64,000 bases of DNA from Lactobacillus sp. PV034 (GTDB lineage: Bacteria > Bacillota > Bacilli > Lactobacillales > Lactobacillaceae). The position numbers were made by a program, and so were the translations under genes. Position 1 is the stretch's first letter; the number at the start of each line of letters is the position of its first letter. The notes under the pieces are model-generated. The model searched no databases, was not told the DNA's origin, and worked only from the letters and a program-made list of their open reading frames with translations. Where the stretch lies: assembly GCF_014522305.1 (NCBI RefSeq), contig NZ_CP041982.1, positions 439,001 to 503,000 on the forward strand, given 5' to 3'. This document shows positions 54,955 through 64,000 of this stretch, one piece after another.

Positions 54955-55311
54955 TTAATCCCCAGAACTTTCTGAATTTTTCTCTTGTTTAAGACGATCT
55001 ACTTCTGCCTCTAATTCGGAAATCTTTTGTTCTTTTTCAGCAATAGTTCTTTCATATTGCTTCTTAAAACTTGATTCTTGCTTTTTAAGTGACTTATTAA
55101 CTTTATACTTATTCTCGCTATTTCCAAGTAACCAAGACACGATTGCTCCTAACAACATCATTAATACTAAAATAATTATTAACGGCATTTTAGGTTGGAA
55201 AAAGCCAAAATTGATAGCAACTGGTTCAACATTTAAAACAACAAAAATAAGTAAGATCAAGGCAATAATAAGCCCTAAAACCAACTTAAATTGATTACTT
55301 TGTTTTTTCAT
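54955..55311 (-). CDS. LapA-domain (DUF1049) membrane protein
   Basis: About 118 residues: two hydrophobic helices (LVLGLIIALILLIFVVLNVE and MPLIIILVLMMLLGAIVSWL) separated by a short VAINFGFF loop, then a charged coiled coil (SLKKQESSFKKQYERTIAEK and on). The fold matches LapA/YciS. The ATG at 55311 has GGAAG upstream; an earlier ATG at 55326 is possible. Role unknown in Gram-positives. Confidence 0.82.
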   Translation of the reverse strand: MKKQSNQFKLVLGLIIALILLIFVVLNVEPVAINFGFFQPKMPLIIILVLMMLLGAIVSWLLGNSENKYKVNKSLKKQESSFKKQYERTIAEKEQKISELEAEVDRLKQEKNSESSGD

Positions 55312-55329
55312 TTTACTCTTCCCCATTTA

Positions 55330-56124
55330 TTACTTTCTACTCCCAAATTTTAAACTTGCCCAATCTCCAAATGAAGGAAAAATTTGGTAGAGCTTACCTA
55401 AGAAAGCAAGACTTAGCGGTAAGTTCAATTCACGACGATTTGAACCAAAGAAATGAACTACTTGCCAGGCAACATCATCCGGATCTAGTACAAAACGCTT
55501 CACATTGTCCAAATACTTGCCTGAATGATCAGCAATATTAAAGAAATTTGTATATACTGGGCCTGGATTTACTGTCATCACTTTAACATTAAATGGTTTT
55601 AATTCTAAACGTAAAACATTTGAGAATTGAATCACAGCAGCTTTAGTAGCGCTATATACCGCAGTTTTAGTAGTTGGGATAATGCCAGCCATAGAACCAA
55701 TATTGATAACTTGACCTTGATTTTGGTCAATCATTACTCGCGCAATTAAACGTGTAAAGTACATTAATCCTAAAACATTAGTTTGAAACATTTCAGTTGT
55801 TAATTGCGGATTCATATCCATAAAGGGCTCAAAAACCCCAAATCCAGCTGCATTTACTAAAAAGTCAATGTGATCTACTTTTTGAATAATCTGTCTAAAA
55901 GCTGCATCTATTTGATCAGCCTTACTAATATCAGTAGTAATTACATATGCCTCTTCACCAGATAAACGCTTGGCTTCATCAGCAATTTCCAATAAGCGCT
56001 CCTTACGGCGTGCAATTAAAATTACAGTTGCACCTCGACTTGCACTTTCTAAAGCAATCGATCTTCCTAAACCACTCGATGCTCCCGTTACAATTACTAC
56101 TTTATCTCTTAATGAATCACTCAT
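55330..56124 (-). CDS. short-chain dehydrogenase/reductase
   Basis: A 264-residue SDR oxidoreductase. The NAD(P) site is TGASSGLGRSIALE (about 14-27), NAAGFG is at about 88, and the catalytic Ser, Tyr and Lys lie in NIGSMAGI and YSATKAA (about 155-161). The R-R-K after the second strand suggests NADPH. It overlaps rnz by 8 bases, an arrangement seen in Bacillus (yqjQ-rnz). Substrate unknown. Confidence 0.9.
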   Translation of the reverse strand: MSDSLRDKVVIVTGASSGLGRSIALESASRGATVILIARRKERLLEIADEAKRLSGEEAYVITTDISKADQIDAAFRQIIQKVDHIDFLVNAAGFGVFEPFMDMNPQLTTEMFQTNVLGLMYFTRLIARVMIDQNQGQVINIGSMAGIIPTTKTAVYSATKAAVIQFSNVLRLELKPFNVKVMTVNPGPVYTNFFNIADHSGKYLDNVKRFVLDPDDVAWQVVHFFGSNRRELNLPLSLAFLGKLYQIFPSFGDWASLKFGSRK

Positions 56125-57061
56125 GATTTTCTTGCCCTCTTAATTCAACTTCAAACGAACTTAAATCTGTTGCTAAATGTACATTCTTAAATACACGACG
56201 AGCTTGTTTTTCTAGTTCTCGTCCATTTCTTCCAGTATACCTAGCAGATATATGGGTTAAATAAAGGGTGCCAACGTTATGTTCCGCTGCTACCTGTGCT
56301 GCATCAATACAAGTTGCATGATAATACCTATGTGCCATCTTAGCATCTTCCCCACTGAAAGTTGATTCATGAATCAGCACATCGGCATTCTCAGCTAACT
56401 CGCCGATTGAAGGAGTTGGTCGTGTATCATAAATTACCGTCACAATTCGTCCTGGACGTGGTTTACCAACAAAATCATGACCATCTAAAATGGTGCCATC
56501 AGCTAATTTAACCTTTCTTTTCGCCTTTAGCTGTCCAAGAAGAGGTCCATTAGGAATATGATATTCAGCCAGTTTATCCATTAATAATTCACCAGGACGC
56601 GGTTTTTCAACTACACGAAAACCAAAACTAGGTATTCGATGATCTAACTTTGCCGTATAAACAGCAAATAAATCATTTTCGTAGATTAACCCACTATCTT
56701 TTAAAATAACATACTTAATAGGATAAGCAACTTTTGTGCGTGAAACACGCAAAGAGGTTTGAACAAATTGATCGATTCCAGGAGGCCCAAAAATTGTCAA
56801 TGGTCCCCCATCCCCCTGAAAAGAGCGTGAAGAAAGTAATCCCGGTAAGCCAAAAATATGATCACCATGATTATGAGAGATAAAAATTTTGGTGATTTTT
56901 CGGGGCCTAATATTGGTTTCCAAAACTTGATGTTGGGTTGCTTCTCCAACATCAAATAACCAAATTTCATTTAATTCATCAAGTAGTTTAAGTGCTGTAG
57001 AAGAAACATTCCGCCCTTTAGAAGGCTGACCTGCTCCTGTCCCTAAAAATTGTATTTCCAT
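56117..57061 (-). CDS. rnz: ribonuclease Z
   Basis: A 314-residue zinc endonuclease that matures tRNA 3' ends. Motifs: FLGTGAGQPSKGRNVSS at the start, the zinc motif SHNHGDHIFGLPG (about 62-73), an exosite region with PRPGELL and KPRPGR, YDTRPTP and LIHESTFSGEDA. It works on tRNAs that lack an encoded CCA, acting before cca. Confidence 0.96.
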   Translation of the reverse strand: MEIQFLGTGAGQPSKGRNVSSTALKLLDELNEIWLFDVGEATQHQVLETNIRPRKITKIFISHNHGDHIFGLPGLLSSRSFQGDGGPLTIFGPPGIDQFVQTSLRVSRTKVAYPIKYVILKDSGLIYENDLFAVYTAKLDHRIPSFGFRVVEKPRPGELLMDKLAEYHIPNGPLLGQLKAKRKVKLADGTILDGHDFVGKPRPGRIVTVIYDTRPTPSIGELAENADVLIHESTFSGEDAKMAHRYYHATCIDAAQVAAEHNVGTLYLTHISARYTGRNGRELEKQARRVFKNVHLATDLSSFEVELRGQENHE

Positions 57062-57074
57062 GTAACCCTAATTT

Positions 57075-58997
57075 CTAATATCTACCTTTTTCAACAATAT
57101 TCTTAGTAATATAGGCAGAATAGTATTTTGAACCTGTTGGATTTGGATGTGTTCCATCTCCATAGAACCAATTTGGATGCTTAGCGGCTAAATCATACCA
57201 GTCGATTACCGTAATATTAGAATATTTTTTACTTGCAGCCTTAATTGCGGCATTTACTGATCCTTGCCAATCTTTAGATGGAACATAAGTATTAATCCAG
57301 AAAACTTTACGTTTAGTACCAATAATTTTCATCAAACGATCCAAATCTTGCGTACTAAATGGCCCATTTGTGCCCAAACCAATTAAGACATTTTGGTTAA
57401 GCGCACCTTGATTTTTATATTGTTGGAATAAGTCAATCGTTGACTCAAGTTGGCGAGATACTGCTGCATCAATAATTGCATGAGGCATTAATTGTTTCAA
57501 ATTCTGGCTTGAACCTGCCATCACTGAATCACCAATTGCTGTTACACGAATATCCTGTGCCAATTGTAAATCAACTTGCGAGATATCAAATTTTTCAAAC
57601 TCTTTATTAACAGGATGACTCTTAGCTCTCGCCTTAGCCTCAGCTAAAACTTTATTTTTAGTCTGATTCTTCCCTGTTTCATGTTGAGCCTCTTTGATAA
57701 GCTTCTTATTATCACGTAATTGTTGACCGCGGTTAGCCTTAATCTGTTTTGCTAATGGTGAGTTATTAGGATTAGCTGCTTTAGCAGTATTAGACTTGAT
57801 CATCGCTGCTGACCCAACAATAAAAATGATAGTTGCAAGTACAGCAGTGGCCTTTTGCAAGAGATTAGTATTCTGTAAGCTAATTACTTTAGCAAAGTAA
57901 GCTTTGGTCTTGGCCCAAGTGATTTTACCAAGTGGTTTTTCAACATAACGATATGCTAATTCAGCTAAAACTAAAATGATAATTACTTCAATCACGCGAT
58001 ATAAGACAACATGATCAGCAATATTTTTAACTTTATCTTCGAAAAAAATCATTACCGGGAATTGATATAAATAAATCCCGTAACTTCTTGACCCAACCCA
58101 TTTAAAGACAGAATTGGTTAACCAGCTATTCCAATGACTTCCGGGATGCGCAACAATTGCTACTAAAAGTGTAGTAAAAATGGTAAAGAGGAACATTCCA
58201 CCATGGTAAACAAATCCTTTAACCGGATTGGATAAAGGTGACATAGCTAACCATAGCATCCCTACTAAAGCAATAGCTCCAATACCATCTAATAAACGCG
58301 TACTTTGCTGATCAATATCCTCTCTTAAACGCCAACTAGGCCATACTACGGCAAGCATTGCACCTAGTCCTAAAGAAAAGAAACGCGTATCTGAGCCATA
58401 ATAAATTCTACTAGTATCAACACCAGGCTTAAATAAAAGAGCCATTTCAAGTGCTGAAAGAATTGTTAAAATGGTTAAAATCCAGAATCGAGTGCTCTTT
58501 TTTCTAACATACTTAACTAGCAAGAAAATTGCAAGCGGCCAAATAATATAGAACTGCCCTTCAATTGACATCGTCCACAAATGAGTAAAAGGAGATTCAT
58601 TGGCTGCAAAACGTTCAAAATAACTTTGACCATTAAATATTTGCCACCAGTTATAAACATTAAGTAAATTACTAGCAACAATTTGATTTAATTTTGGTAA
58701 TAAATTTCTTTGAAAGAGAAGGATATATGAACTACATAGCCACAATAAAGTAATCATTTGGGGATAAAGTCGTTTTAAACGCCGCAAATAAAATCCTTTA
58801 TTATCATATATTCCCTTAGTCTCATAAGCATGAAACATATGATCTGTTACTAAATAGCCGGTTAAAACTAAGAAAATTGGTACTCCCAAATAACCACCCA
58901 TAAAACGATTAGGATCCAAGTGGTATAAGATAACGCCAATTACAGCGAGAGTACGTAAACCAGCATATCCTGTAATGAATCGGTTCTTAGTTTTCAA
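57075..58997 (-). CDS. acyltransferase 3 family protein with SGNH domain (OatA-like)
   Basis: A 640-residue protein: an acyltransferase-3 membrane domain of about ten helices (YHLDPNRFMGGYLGVPIFLV near the start, then SIEGQFYIIWP), a linker, and an extracytoplasmic SGNH hydrolase-like domain with the Ser motif VTAIGDSVMAGSS (about 492) and the DGTHPNPTGS catalytic pair near the end. This is the layout of peptidoglycan O-acetyltransferase OatA, which protects against lysozyme; other envelope sugars are possible acceptors. Confidence 0.88.
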   Translation of the reverse strand: MKTKNRFITGYAGLRTLAVIGVILYHLDPNRFMGGYLGVPIFLVLTGYLVTDHMFHAYETKGIYDNKGFYLRRLKRLYPQMITLLWLCSSYILLFQRNLLPKLNQIVASNLLNVYNWWQIFNGQSYFERFAANESPFTHLWTMSIEGQFYIIWPLAIFLLVKYVRKKSTRFWILTILTILSALEMALLFKPGVDTSRIYYGSDTRFFSLGLGAMLAVVWPSWRLREDIDQQSTRLLDGIGAIALVGMLWLAMSPLSNPVKGFVYHGGMFLFTIFTTLLVAIVAHPGSHWNSWLTNSVFKWVGSRSYGIYLYQFPVMIFFEDKVKNIADHVVLYRVIEVIIILVLAELAYRYVEKPLGKITWAKTKAYFAKVISLQNTNLLQKATAVLATIIFIVGSAAMIKSNTAKAANPNNSPLAKQIKANRGQQLRDNKKLIKEAQHETGKNQTKNKVLAEAKARAKSHPVNKEFEKFDISQVDLQLAQDIRVTAIGDSVMAGSSQNLKQLMPHAIIDAAVSRQLESTIDLFQQYKNQGALNQNVLIGLGTNGPFSTQDLDRLMKIIGTKRKVFWINTYVPSKDWQGSVNAAIKAASKKYSNITVIDWYDLAAKHPNWFYGDGTHPNPTGSKYYSAYITKNIVEKGRY

Positions 58998-59021
58998 TTT
59001 AAATCCTCATTCAACTTAAAA

Positions 59022-60314
59022 TTATTCTACATATTCAAAAGTGAAATCACCAATGGTTACATCATCACCATTTTGGGCTCCCTTTTCACGTAGAGCATTA
59101 TCGACACCCATATTCTTGAGTTTACGAGCTAAGAGCATTACCCCATCATTGTGGTCCAAATTAGTTCTTTGTACTAGACGTTCAATTCGTTCACCAGTAA
59201 TTTCAAAACTGTTTTCACCAGTACGGGTAATTTCAAAATGATCATCGAGCTTCTTAGCATTATAAACGTAAGCTTTTTCTTCAACCTCAGCTTGTGCAGG
59301 CTTTTCAGCTTCTTGTTTAGCAATTTTATCAACTAAATCTGCAGCTTTACTCATTAATTCTTTAACACCTTGATGAGTAACACTAGAAATTGGATAAACT
59401 GTTACATCCTCACCTAATTTTTTCTTAAATTCGGCTAATTTTTCTTCACTGCCAGGAATATCCATTTGAGAAGCTACAATGAGTTCCTTCTTGGCAGTTA
59501 AATCTGTAGTATATCCTGCTAATTCTTTGCGAATTGTTTGGTAATCTTCATATGCATCACGACCATTATTGGGATCCATCGATACCAGATGTAAAATTAC
59601 TTTAGTTCTTTCAACGTGGCGGAGGAACTGAATTCCTAAACCGACACCTTTAGAAGCACCTTCAATTAATCCCGGTAAGTCAGCCATAGAAAAGTCACGT
59701 CCATCAGGTAAGACAACCATTCCTAAGTTTGGTGTTAAGGTGGTGAATTCATAAGCAGCAATCTTAGGCTTTGCCTTAGTAACGGTGGAAAGCAAAGTAG
59801 ATTTACCGACAGATGGGAAACCAACTAATCCTACATCAGCCAAAACCTTAAGTTCTAAGCGTAATGTACGTAATTCACCTGGTTCTCCATTTTCAGCAAT
59901 CTCAGGAGCGGTTCTAGTAGGAGTAGCAAAGTGGATATTACCACGTCCGCCACGTCCGCCACGAGCCACTAACAACTTTTGCCCATTTTCAACTAAATCA
60001 CCAATTAATTCATTAGTATTAAAATCATAAACACTAGTCCCCATCGGTACCTTCAGATAAACATCTTTGGCACCGCGTCCATATTGTGATTTTATTCGAC
60101 CATTTTCACCATTATCGGCCTTAAATTTTCGACGGAAACGAAAGTCCATTAAAGTACGTAAGCCGGAATCGGCAACCAGATAAATGCTACCACCACGGCC
60201 ACCATCTCCACCAGCTGGTCCACCAAGTGGGACATATTTTTCATGGCGAAAAGCAACAGCGCCGTCGCCACCTTTACCTGCTTGGATATCAATTTTTGTT
60301 TGGTCTACAAACAT
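59022..60314 (-). CDS. obgE: GTPase ObgE
   Basis: A 430-residue Obg GTPase: a glycine-rich Obg fold ([20 protein letters not shown]), the G domain from about 160 ([18 protein letters not shown]) and an OCT domain at the end ([20 protein letters not shown]). Obg is essential for late 50S assembly and growth control. An acidic/Ala linker (about 340-360) is typical of lactobacilli. Confidence 0.96.
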   Translation of the reverse strand: MFVDQTKIDIQAGKGGDGAVAFRHEKYVPLGGPAGGDGGRGGSIYLVADSGLRTLMDFRFRRKFKADNGENGRIKSQYGRGAKDVYLKVPMGTSVYDFNTNELIGDLVENGQKLLVARGGRGGRGNIHFATPTRTAPEIAENGEPGELRTLRLELKVLADVGLVGFPSVGKSTLLSTVTKAKPKIAAYEFTTLTPNLGMVVLPDGRDFSMADLPGLIEGASKGVGLGIQFLRHVERTKVILHLVSMDPNNGRDAYEDYQTIRKELAGYTTDLTAKKELIVASQMDIPGSEEKLAEFKKKLGEDVTVYPISSVTHQGVKELMSKAADLVDKIAKQEAEKPAQAEVEEKAYVYNAKKLDDHFEITRTGENSFEITGERIERLVQRTNLDHNDGVMLLARKLKNMGVDNALREKGAQNGDDVTIGDFTFEYVE

Positions 60315-60398
60315 CGCTATCCCTCCTTTTATTTAATAATCTCATTCTTCTATAATACCACATGGAATCACTTACTACATAGGCATTTGAAGCAATTT

Positions 60399-62201
60399 TT
60401 ATAAGCTCAGCTTAACTGTTTGTGCTTGGGGCAAAGTTAAGCCAGCTGCCCGTAATTCTTCGATTGAAGCTTCTTTTATTTTTTTGAGTGAACCAAATTC
60501 ACGTAATAACTTATTACGACTCTTTGGTCCGATACCCTTAATCTCATCTAATTTACTTGATAAAGCATTTTTTGCATGTGTTTTACGGTGGAAAGTAATT
60601 GCAAAACGGTGCACTTCATCTTGAATTCTAGTCATCAAATAAAAACCTTGAGATTTTGGATCCATCGGGATTAATTTTAATTCTTCACCTTTAGTTGGAT
60701 CACCAAAAAGCAAGTGGTTAGTGCGGTGGTGATCATCCTTAACCATCCCGGCAACTGGAATATTTAAATCTAGCTCATTTCTAAGCACATCTAAACAAGC
60801 TTCTACTTGAATCTGACCACCATCCATTAAGATCAAATCAGGCATTCTTTGCTTTTCCCGCTTTAAACGACTATATCTTCGTCTCACTACTTCACGAGTA
60901 TTGCGAACTTCGTCACCACCATTTTGGTGCTCAACTTCCCCCTTTAATTTATATTTACGGTAAGCATTTTTATCCGGTTCACCATCAGTAAACACCACTA
61001 GAGCCGATACAGGATCTGTACCTTGAATATGGGAGTGGTCAAAACTTTCGATCCGGTGACCATAAGGTAAGTTTAAAGCATCAAAAATTTCTTTTTGGGC
61101 GCCTTTAGTTTTGCGATTTCCTAGTTCTAAGAGACGGAATTTCTCATCCAGTTTAAGCTTAGCATTGTCATAAGCCATCTTTAATAAATCACGTTTTTGC
61201 CCTCTTTGCGGAATACGGACTGGTACTTTCAACACTTCACTCAGAGCTTCAATATCGGTTCCTGCGGGAACTAATACTTCTTTTGGCAAAACATGATTCT
61301 TCTGGCCATAAAATTGAGCAATAAAGGACATAAACTCTTCGCTTGGATTGCCTATATCAGTTAATGGAAACAACTTAGTTTCACGACGCAATAGTTTAGC
61401 TTGCCGAATAAAGAAAATTTGTATTGAAATCCAAGACTTATCAACATAAAAGTTGAAGATATCTCTTTGCGTATTATCATGAGAAATAATCTTTTGTTTT
61501 TCAACTGTTTGTTCAATGTAATTCAACTGGTCACGAATTTCTGCTGCACGTTCAAATTCAAGATTTTCTGATGCTTCTTGCATTTTTTCAGTTAACTCTT
61601 TTTTTGCCGGTGCAATATCTCCATTCAAAAAGCGCTTAATTTTCTTGATTTGAGCATCGTATTCTGCTTGAGGCACCTCTTTAAAACAAGCTCCCAAACA
61701 TTGGTCCATATGATAGTAAAGACAAGGTCGACCTTGATGACCCTGACATCTTCTTAAAGGCCAAACTTTTTGAATAAATTTCAAAGTAGCTTGCGCTGCA
61801 TATACATTTGGATAAGGTCCAAAGTAATAGCCCTTATCTTTACGAACAATCGAAGTTAATTTTGTTTGCGGATCACGCTCGTTAGTAATTTCGATATAAG
61901 GATAACCTGTTCCTTGCTTTAATTGGACATTATAGTAAGGTTGATATTTTTTAATTAATGTAATTTCTAGTAAAAAAGATTCTTTATCAGAAGAAACAGT
62001 AATAATATCAAAATCTCTAATTTCCTTAACTAGTTCTGCCCTACGCCCAACTTGTTTACTCTTAAAATATGATCTAACACGATTTTTTAAGTTTTTAGAT
62101 TTACCGACATAGATCACATTTCCATTTACGTCTTTCATGAGGTAGCAACCGGGCTTATCAGGCAAAAGTTTAAGTTTATTCTCAATATGTTCTGTTGCCA
62201 T
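60399..62201 (-). CDS. uvrC: excinuclease ABC subunit C
   Basis: A 600-residue UvrC: GIY-YIG nuclease at the start (GCYLMKDVNGNVIYVGKSKN), a cysteine cluster (CLYYHMDQCLGACF), the UVR motif near 205, the RNase H-like second nuclease (SFDHSHIQGTDPVSALVVF) and HhH motifs (LDEIKGIGPKSRNKLL). The ATG at 62201 is set by GAGGAGG 6 bases upstream and the standard MATEHIENKL start. No SOS box was seen upstream. Confidence 0.96.
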   Translation of the reverse strand: MATEHIENKLKLLPDKPGCYLMKDVNGNVIYVGKSKNLKNRVRSYFKSKQVGRRAELVKEIRDFDIITVSSDKESFLLEITLIKKYQPYYNVQLKQGTGYPYIEITNERDPQTKLTSIVRKDKGYYFGPYPNVYAAQATLKFIQKVWPLRRCQGHQGRPCLYYHMDQCLGACFKEVPQAEYDAQIKKIKRFLNGDIAPAKKELTEKMQEASENLEFERAAEIRDQLNYIEQTVEKQKIISHDNTQRDIFNFYVDKSWISIQIFFIRQAKLLRRETKLFPLTDIGNPSEEFMSFIAQFYGQKNHVLPKEVLVPAGTDIEALSEVLKVPVRIPQRGQKRDLLKMAYDNAKLKLDEKFRLLELGNRKTKGAQKEIFDALNLPYGHRIESFDHSHIQGTDPVSALVVFTDGEPDKNAYRKYKLKGEVEHQNGGDEVRNTREVVRRRYSRLKREKQRMPDLILMDGGQIQVEACLDVLRNELDLNIPVAGMVKDDHHRTNHLLFGDPTKGEELKLIPMDPKSQGFYLMTRIQDEVHRFAITFHRKTHAKNALSSKLDEIKGIGPKSRNKLLREFGSLKKIKEASIEELRAAGLTLPQAQTVKLSL

Positions 62202-62341
62202 TTTTAGCCTCCTCATAATTATTAGCACTAAATAGTTTAACACGATACACACAATAAGTAAGTATAAAAGATTAATCATAATATTTACTAAAGAAATTTC
62301 TCCCGATAAAATAGAAGAAAAACACTTGAAGGGATTCTTTA

Positions 62342-62956
62342 ATGACTATTTGGCTCACTCATTTTATCGAACAATTTGGCTATCTTGCTATTTTACTGTT
62401 AATTACAGTTGAGAATATCTTTCCTCCTATTCCTTCTGAAGCAGTACTTACCTTAGCAGGTTTTCTTGTCACCAAAACTAAATTAACTGCTGCAGGCGTC
62501 ATCTTGGCTTCAACACTTGGTTCTCTAATTGGGGCTATTATTCTATTTGCCGTTAGTCGTTTTTTAACACTAGCACGCTTGGAAAAGTTATTAGAAACAA
62601 AATTTTTTAAAGTATTAGGTTTTAAAAATACTGATGCCCAAAAAGCAATCGCTTGGTTTGATAAACATGGTACGGGGTCTATTCTTTATGGACGCTGCAT
62701 TCCTGTGGTGCGAAGTTTAATCTCCATTCCGGCTGGAATTGCCCATGTATCATGGCCTAAATTTTTAACCTTAACTGCTTTTGGCTCATTAATTTGGAAC
62801 AGCATTCTAATTTTACTCGGATTGTATACGGGCAAAAAATGGCAAATAATTGTTAAAATCTTCGATGATTTCACTATAGTGATTCTTGTTTTAATAATTC
62901 TAGCAGTATTATACTTTGGTTATAAATGGTATAAAAATCGCATTAAAAGCAAGTAA
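62342..62956 (+). CDS. DedA family membrane protein
   Basis: A 204-residue DedA/SNARE-associated membrane protein. The signatures ENIFPPIPSEAVLTLAGFL and FDKHGTGSILYGRCIPVVRSLISIPAG (shown here as YGRCIPVVRSLISIPAG) are conserved and include the acidic and arginine residues needed for function. Relatives flip polyprenyl phosphate or phospholipids. AAGGG lies 8 bases before ATG. Confidence 0.93.
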   Translation: MTIWLTHFIEQFGYLAILLLITVENIFPPIPSEAVLTLAGFLVTKTKLTAAGVILASTLGSLIGAIILFAVSRFLTLARLEKLLETKFFKVLGFKNTDAQKAIAWFDKHGTGSILYGRCIPVVRSLISIPAGIAHVSWPKFLTLTAFGSLIWNSILILLGLYTGKKWQIIVKIFDDFTIVILVLIILAVLYFGYKWYKNRIKSK

Positions 62957-62988
62957 AAAAAGATGTTTGAGTTTTCAAGCATCTTTTT
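62956..62988 (+). terminator. terminator after the dedA gene
   Basis: AAAAAGATGTTTGA and TCAAGCATCTTTTT pair with one G-U, followed by a T-rich tract. Confidence 0.8.
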
Positions 62989-63101
62989 CTTTATCAAGAT
63001 TAGCTTTCATTATTTTGAAATTTAAAAGTCTTTATCTACACCGAACTTTTTAAAAACATTTATACTTAAGATGAAAGAAAATAAAAAAGAGGTAAAATTT
63101 T

Positions 63102-64000
63102 ATGAATAAAAAAAATTCTGTACCTAAAAAGCTTTCTTTCATTTCAATCTACTTTTTAGGTATTAATGCTGTTATTGGTTCTGGTACTTTCCTATTACCA
63201 TCAACCATTTATCATTACATGAATCTAGCAGCCATTGGGGTTTTACTTTGTACCGCAGTTACGGTTTCAATGATTGCCCTCTGTTATGCTGATTTATCTA
63301 GTCGTTTCACTGGATCTGGTGCTGCATGGTTGTATTCCTACAATGCCTTTGGTCGATTTTCTGGGTACGAATTAGGTATTTTTACTTGGTTCTTAGGTTG
63401 TACTACTCTATCTGCCGAAGTTGTAGCGATGTTAACCATTTTGCGTAGTTTCTTGCCTATTTTTAAGAACCCTATTGTTTATGGTGCAGGAGTAGTAATT
63501 TTGATTTTACTATTCTCGATCATCAACTTCTTTGGCCGTTCTTGGGTAAAGGCAGTTAACAATATTTCTGCTGCTGCAAAAATTATCACTTTAATCGTCT
63601 TTATTGCAGTTGGTGCTTTCTTCATCAAGTTACAACACTATACTCCAATTATTCCAAAGGCAGCCTTAACTGGTGTCGGCCCATTCTTTAAACACTTTGG
63701 TGCTGCATTTACACCAATCTTTTATTTGTTTACTGGCTTCTCATTTATTCCAATTGCCGCTAAGCAAATGAAAAATCCAGAAAAGAATGTTCCTCGTGGT
63801 CTAATTGCTGTTATGACTAGTGTTACTATTTTGGATTGTTTGATGCTTTTAGTTGCTATTGGTTTATCTGGAGATAAATTAGGTGGTTACACTGATCCTT
63901 TAGCCAGTGCTTTAAAGACTGGTGTTGGTCAATGGGGCTTTGCCTTAATGATCGTTGGTATGTTGATTTCTATTTTTGGTGTTGCCTTTTCAGCATCATT
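63102..64000 (+). CDS. APC family amino acid permease, N-terminal part
   Basis: At least 299 residues, cut by the right window edge. The start MNKKNSVPKKLSFISIYFLG leads into the APC-type first helix GINAVIGSGTFLLPS, followed by further hydrophobic helices and the family loop IPIAAKQMKNPEKNVPRGLI (helix 6-7 region). GAGG lies 9 bases before ATG. The substrate cannot be inferred. No riboswitch or T-box was recognised in the 110 bases upstream. Confidence 0.9.
   Translation, partial: MNKKNSVPKKLSFISIYFLGINAVIGSGTFLLPSTIYHYMNLAAIGVLLCTAVTVSMIALCYADLSSRFTGSGAAWLYSYNAFGRFSGYELGIFTWFLGCTTLSAEVVAMLTILRSFLPIFKNPIVYGAGVVILILLFSIINFFGRSWVKAVNNISAAAKIITLIVFIAVGAFFIKLQHYTPIIPKAALTGVGPFFKHFGAAFTPIFYLFTGFSFIPIAAKQMKNPEKNVPRGLIAVMTSVTILDCLMLLVAIGLSGDKLGGYTDPLASALKTGVGQWGFALMIVGMLISIFGVAFSAS

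Noticed and set aside
63071..63109. Twelve-codon frame overlapping the permease start as a leader peptide
   Set aside because: No ribosome binding site precedes it and its sequence is only the A-rich leader with the permease Shine-Dalgarno inside.

Overview
The window is chromosomal DNA from a low-G+C Firmicute, most likely a Lactobacillus sensu stricto of the acidophilus or gasseri/johnsonii type. The signs are the gene order of the housekeeping blocks, AT-rich codon use, strong GGAGG ribosome binding sites, short U-tract terminators, and a cinnamoyl-esterase-like hydrolase whose catalytic residues fall at Ser106, Asp197 and His225, the numbering I recall for the L. johnsonii enzyme. Nearly all genes are on the minus strand. 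No tRNA, rRNA, CRISPR array or prophage was seen. No gene-free stretch exceeds 300 bases.

Layout. 1-3.9 kb: lrgAB (lrgB cut by the window edge), pepT, two tandem DUF1275 membrane proteins and a cyclophilin. 4.1-9.3 kb is the accessory part: a hybrid RelB/DinJ-PemK/MazF toxin-antitoxin pair, a LysR regulator whose 3' end is interrupted by a decayed IS3-family (IS150-type) element, and two paralogous alpha/beta hydrolases. 9.4-14.6 kb: a UvrA-like ABC ATPase with a cinnamoyl esterase, Mn-dependent pyrophosphatase, and a second LysR regulator. 14.8-20 kb: topoisomerase IV (parC, parE) and plsY. 20.1-32.6 kb: an aldo/keto reductase, then lacX-type epimerase, hslU, hslV, xerC, trmFO, topA, dprA, rnhB, rbgA, an S41 protease and yozE. 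32.6-42.6 kb: degV, hemolysin III, cca, a TPR protein, hup, der, rpsA, cmk, a LysM protein and ribU under an FMN riboswitch. 42.6-49.4 kb: rluB, scpB, scpA, a RibT-like acetyltransferase, xerD, cvfB, pyk and pfkA. 49.5-64 kb: dnaE (split by a frameshift), yjzD-like, a 5'-nucleotidase, rpmF, a LapA-like protein, an SDR, rnz, an acyltransferase, obgE, uvrC, a DedA protein and the start of an amino acid permease.

Functionally the window is mostly core: chromosome topology and segregation (parCE, topA, hup, scpAB, xerC, xerD), translation and RNA maturation (rpsA, rpmF, der, obgE, rbgA, rnz, cca, trmFO, rluB), repair and replication (uvrC, dnaE, rnhB, dprA), proteolysis (hslUV, S41, pepT) and the pfk-pyk glycolytic pair with an upstream CcpA-type cre site.

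The points most worth a second look are these. An IS element sits exactly at the centre of a perfect palindromic terminator and supplies the stop codon of the neighbouring lysR gene. That IS has two compensating-looking lesions that disguise a broken transposase as one long reading frame. dnaE is split by one base in a homopolymer. A perfect SOS box lies inside a consensus promoter pointing antisense into plsY. One hydrolase paralog lacks its nucleophilic serine. A perfect hairpin buries the dprA ribosome binding site. I did not find a clearly new multi-gene system; the novel-looking signals are at the level of sites and gene lesions.
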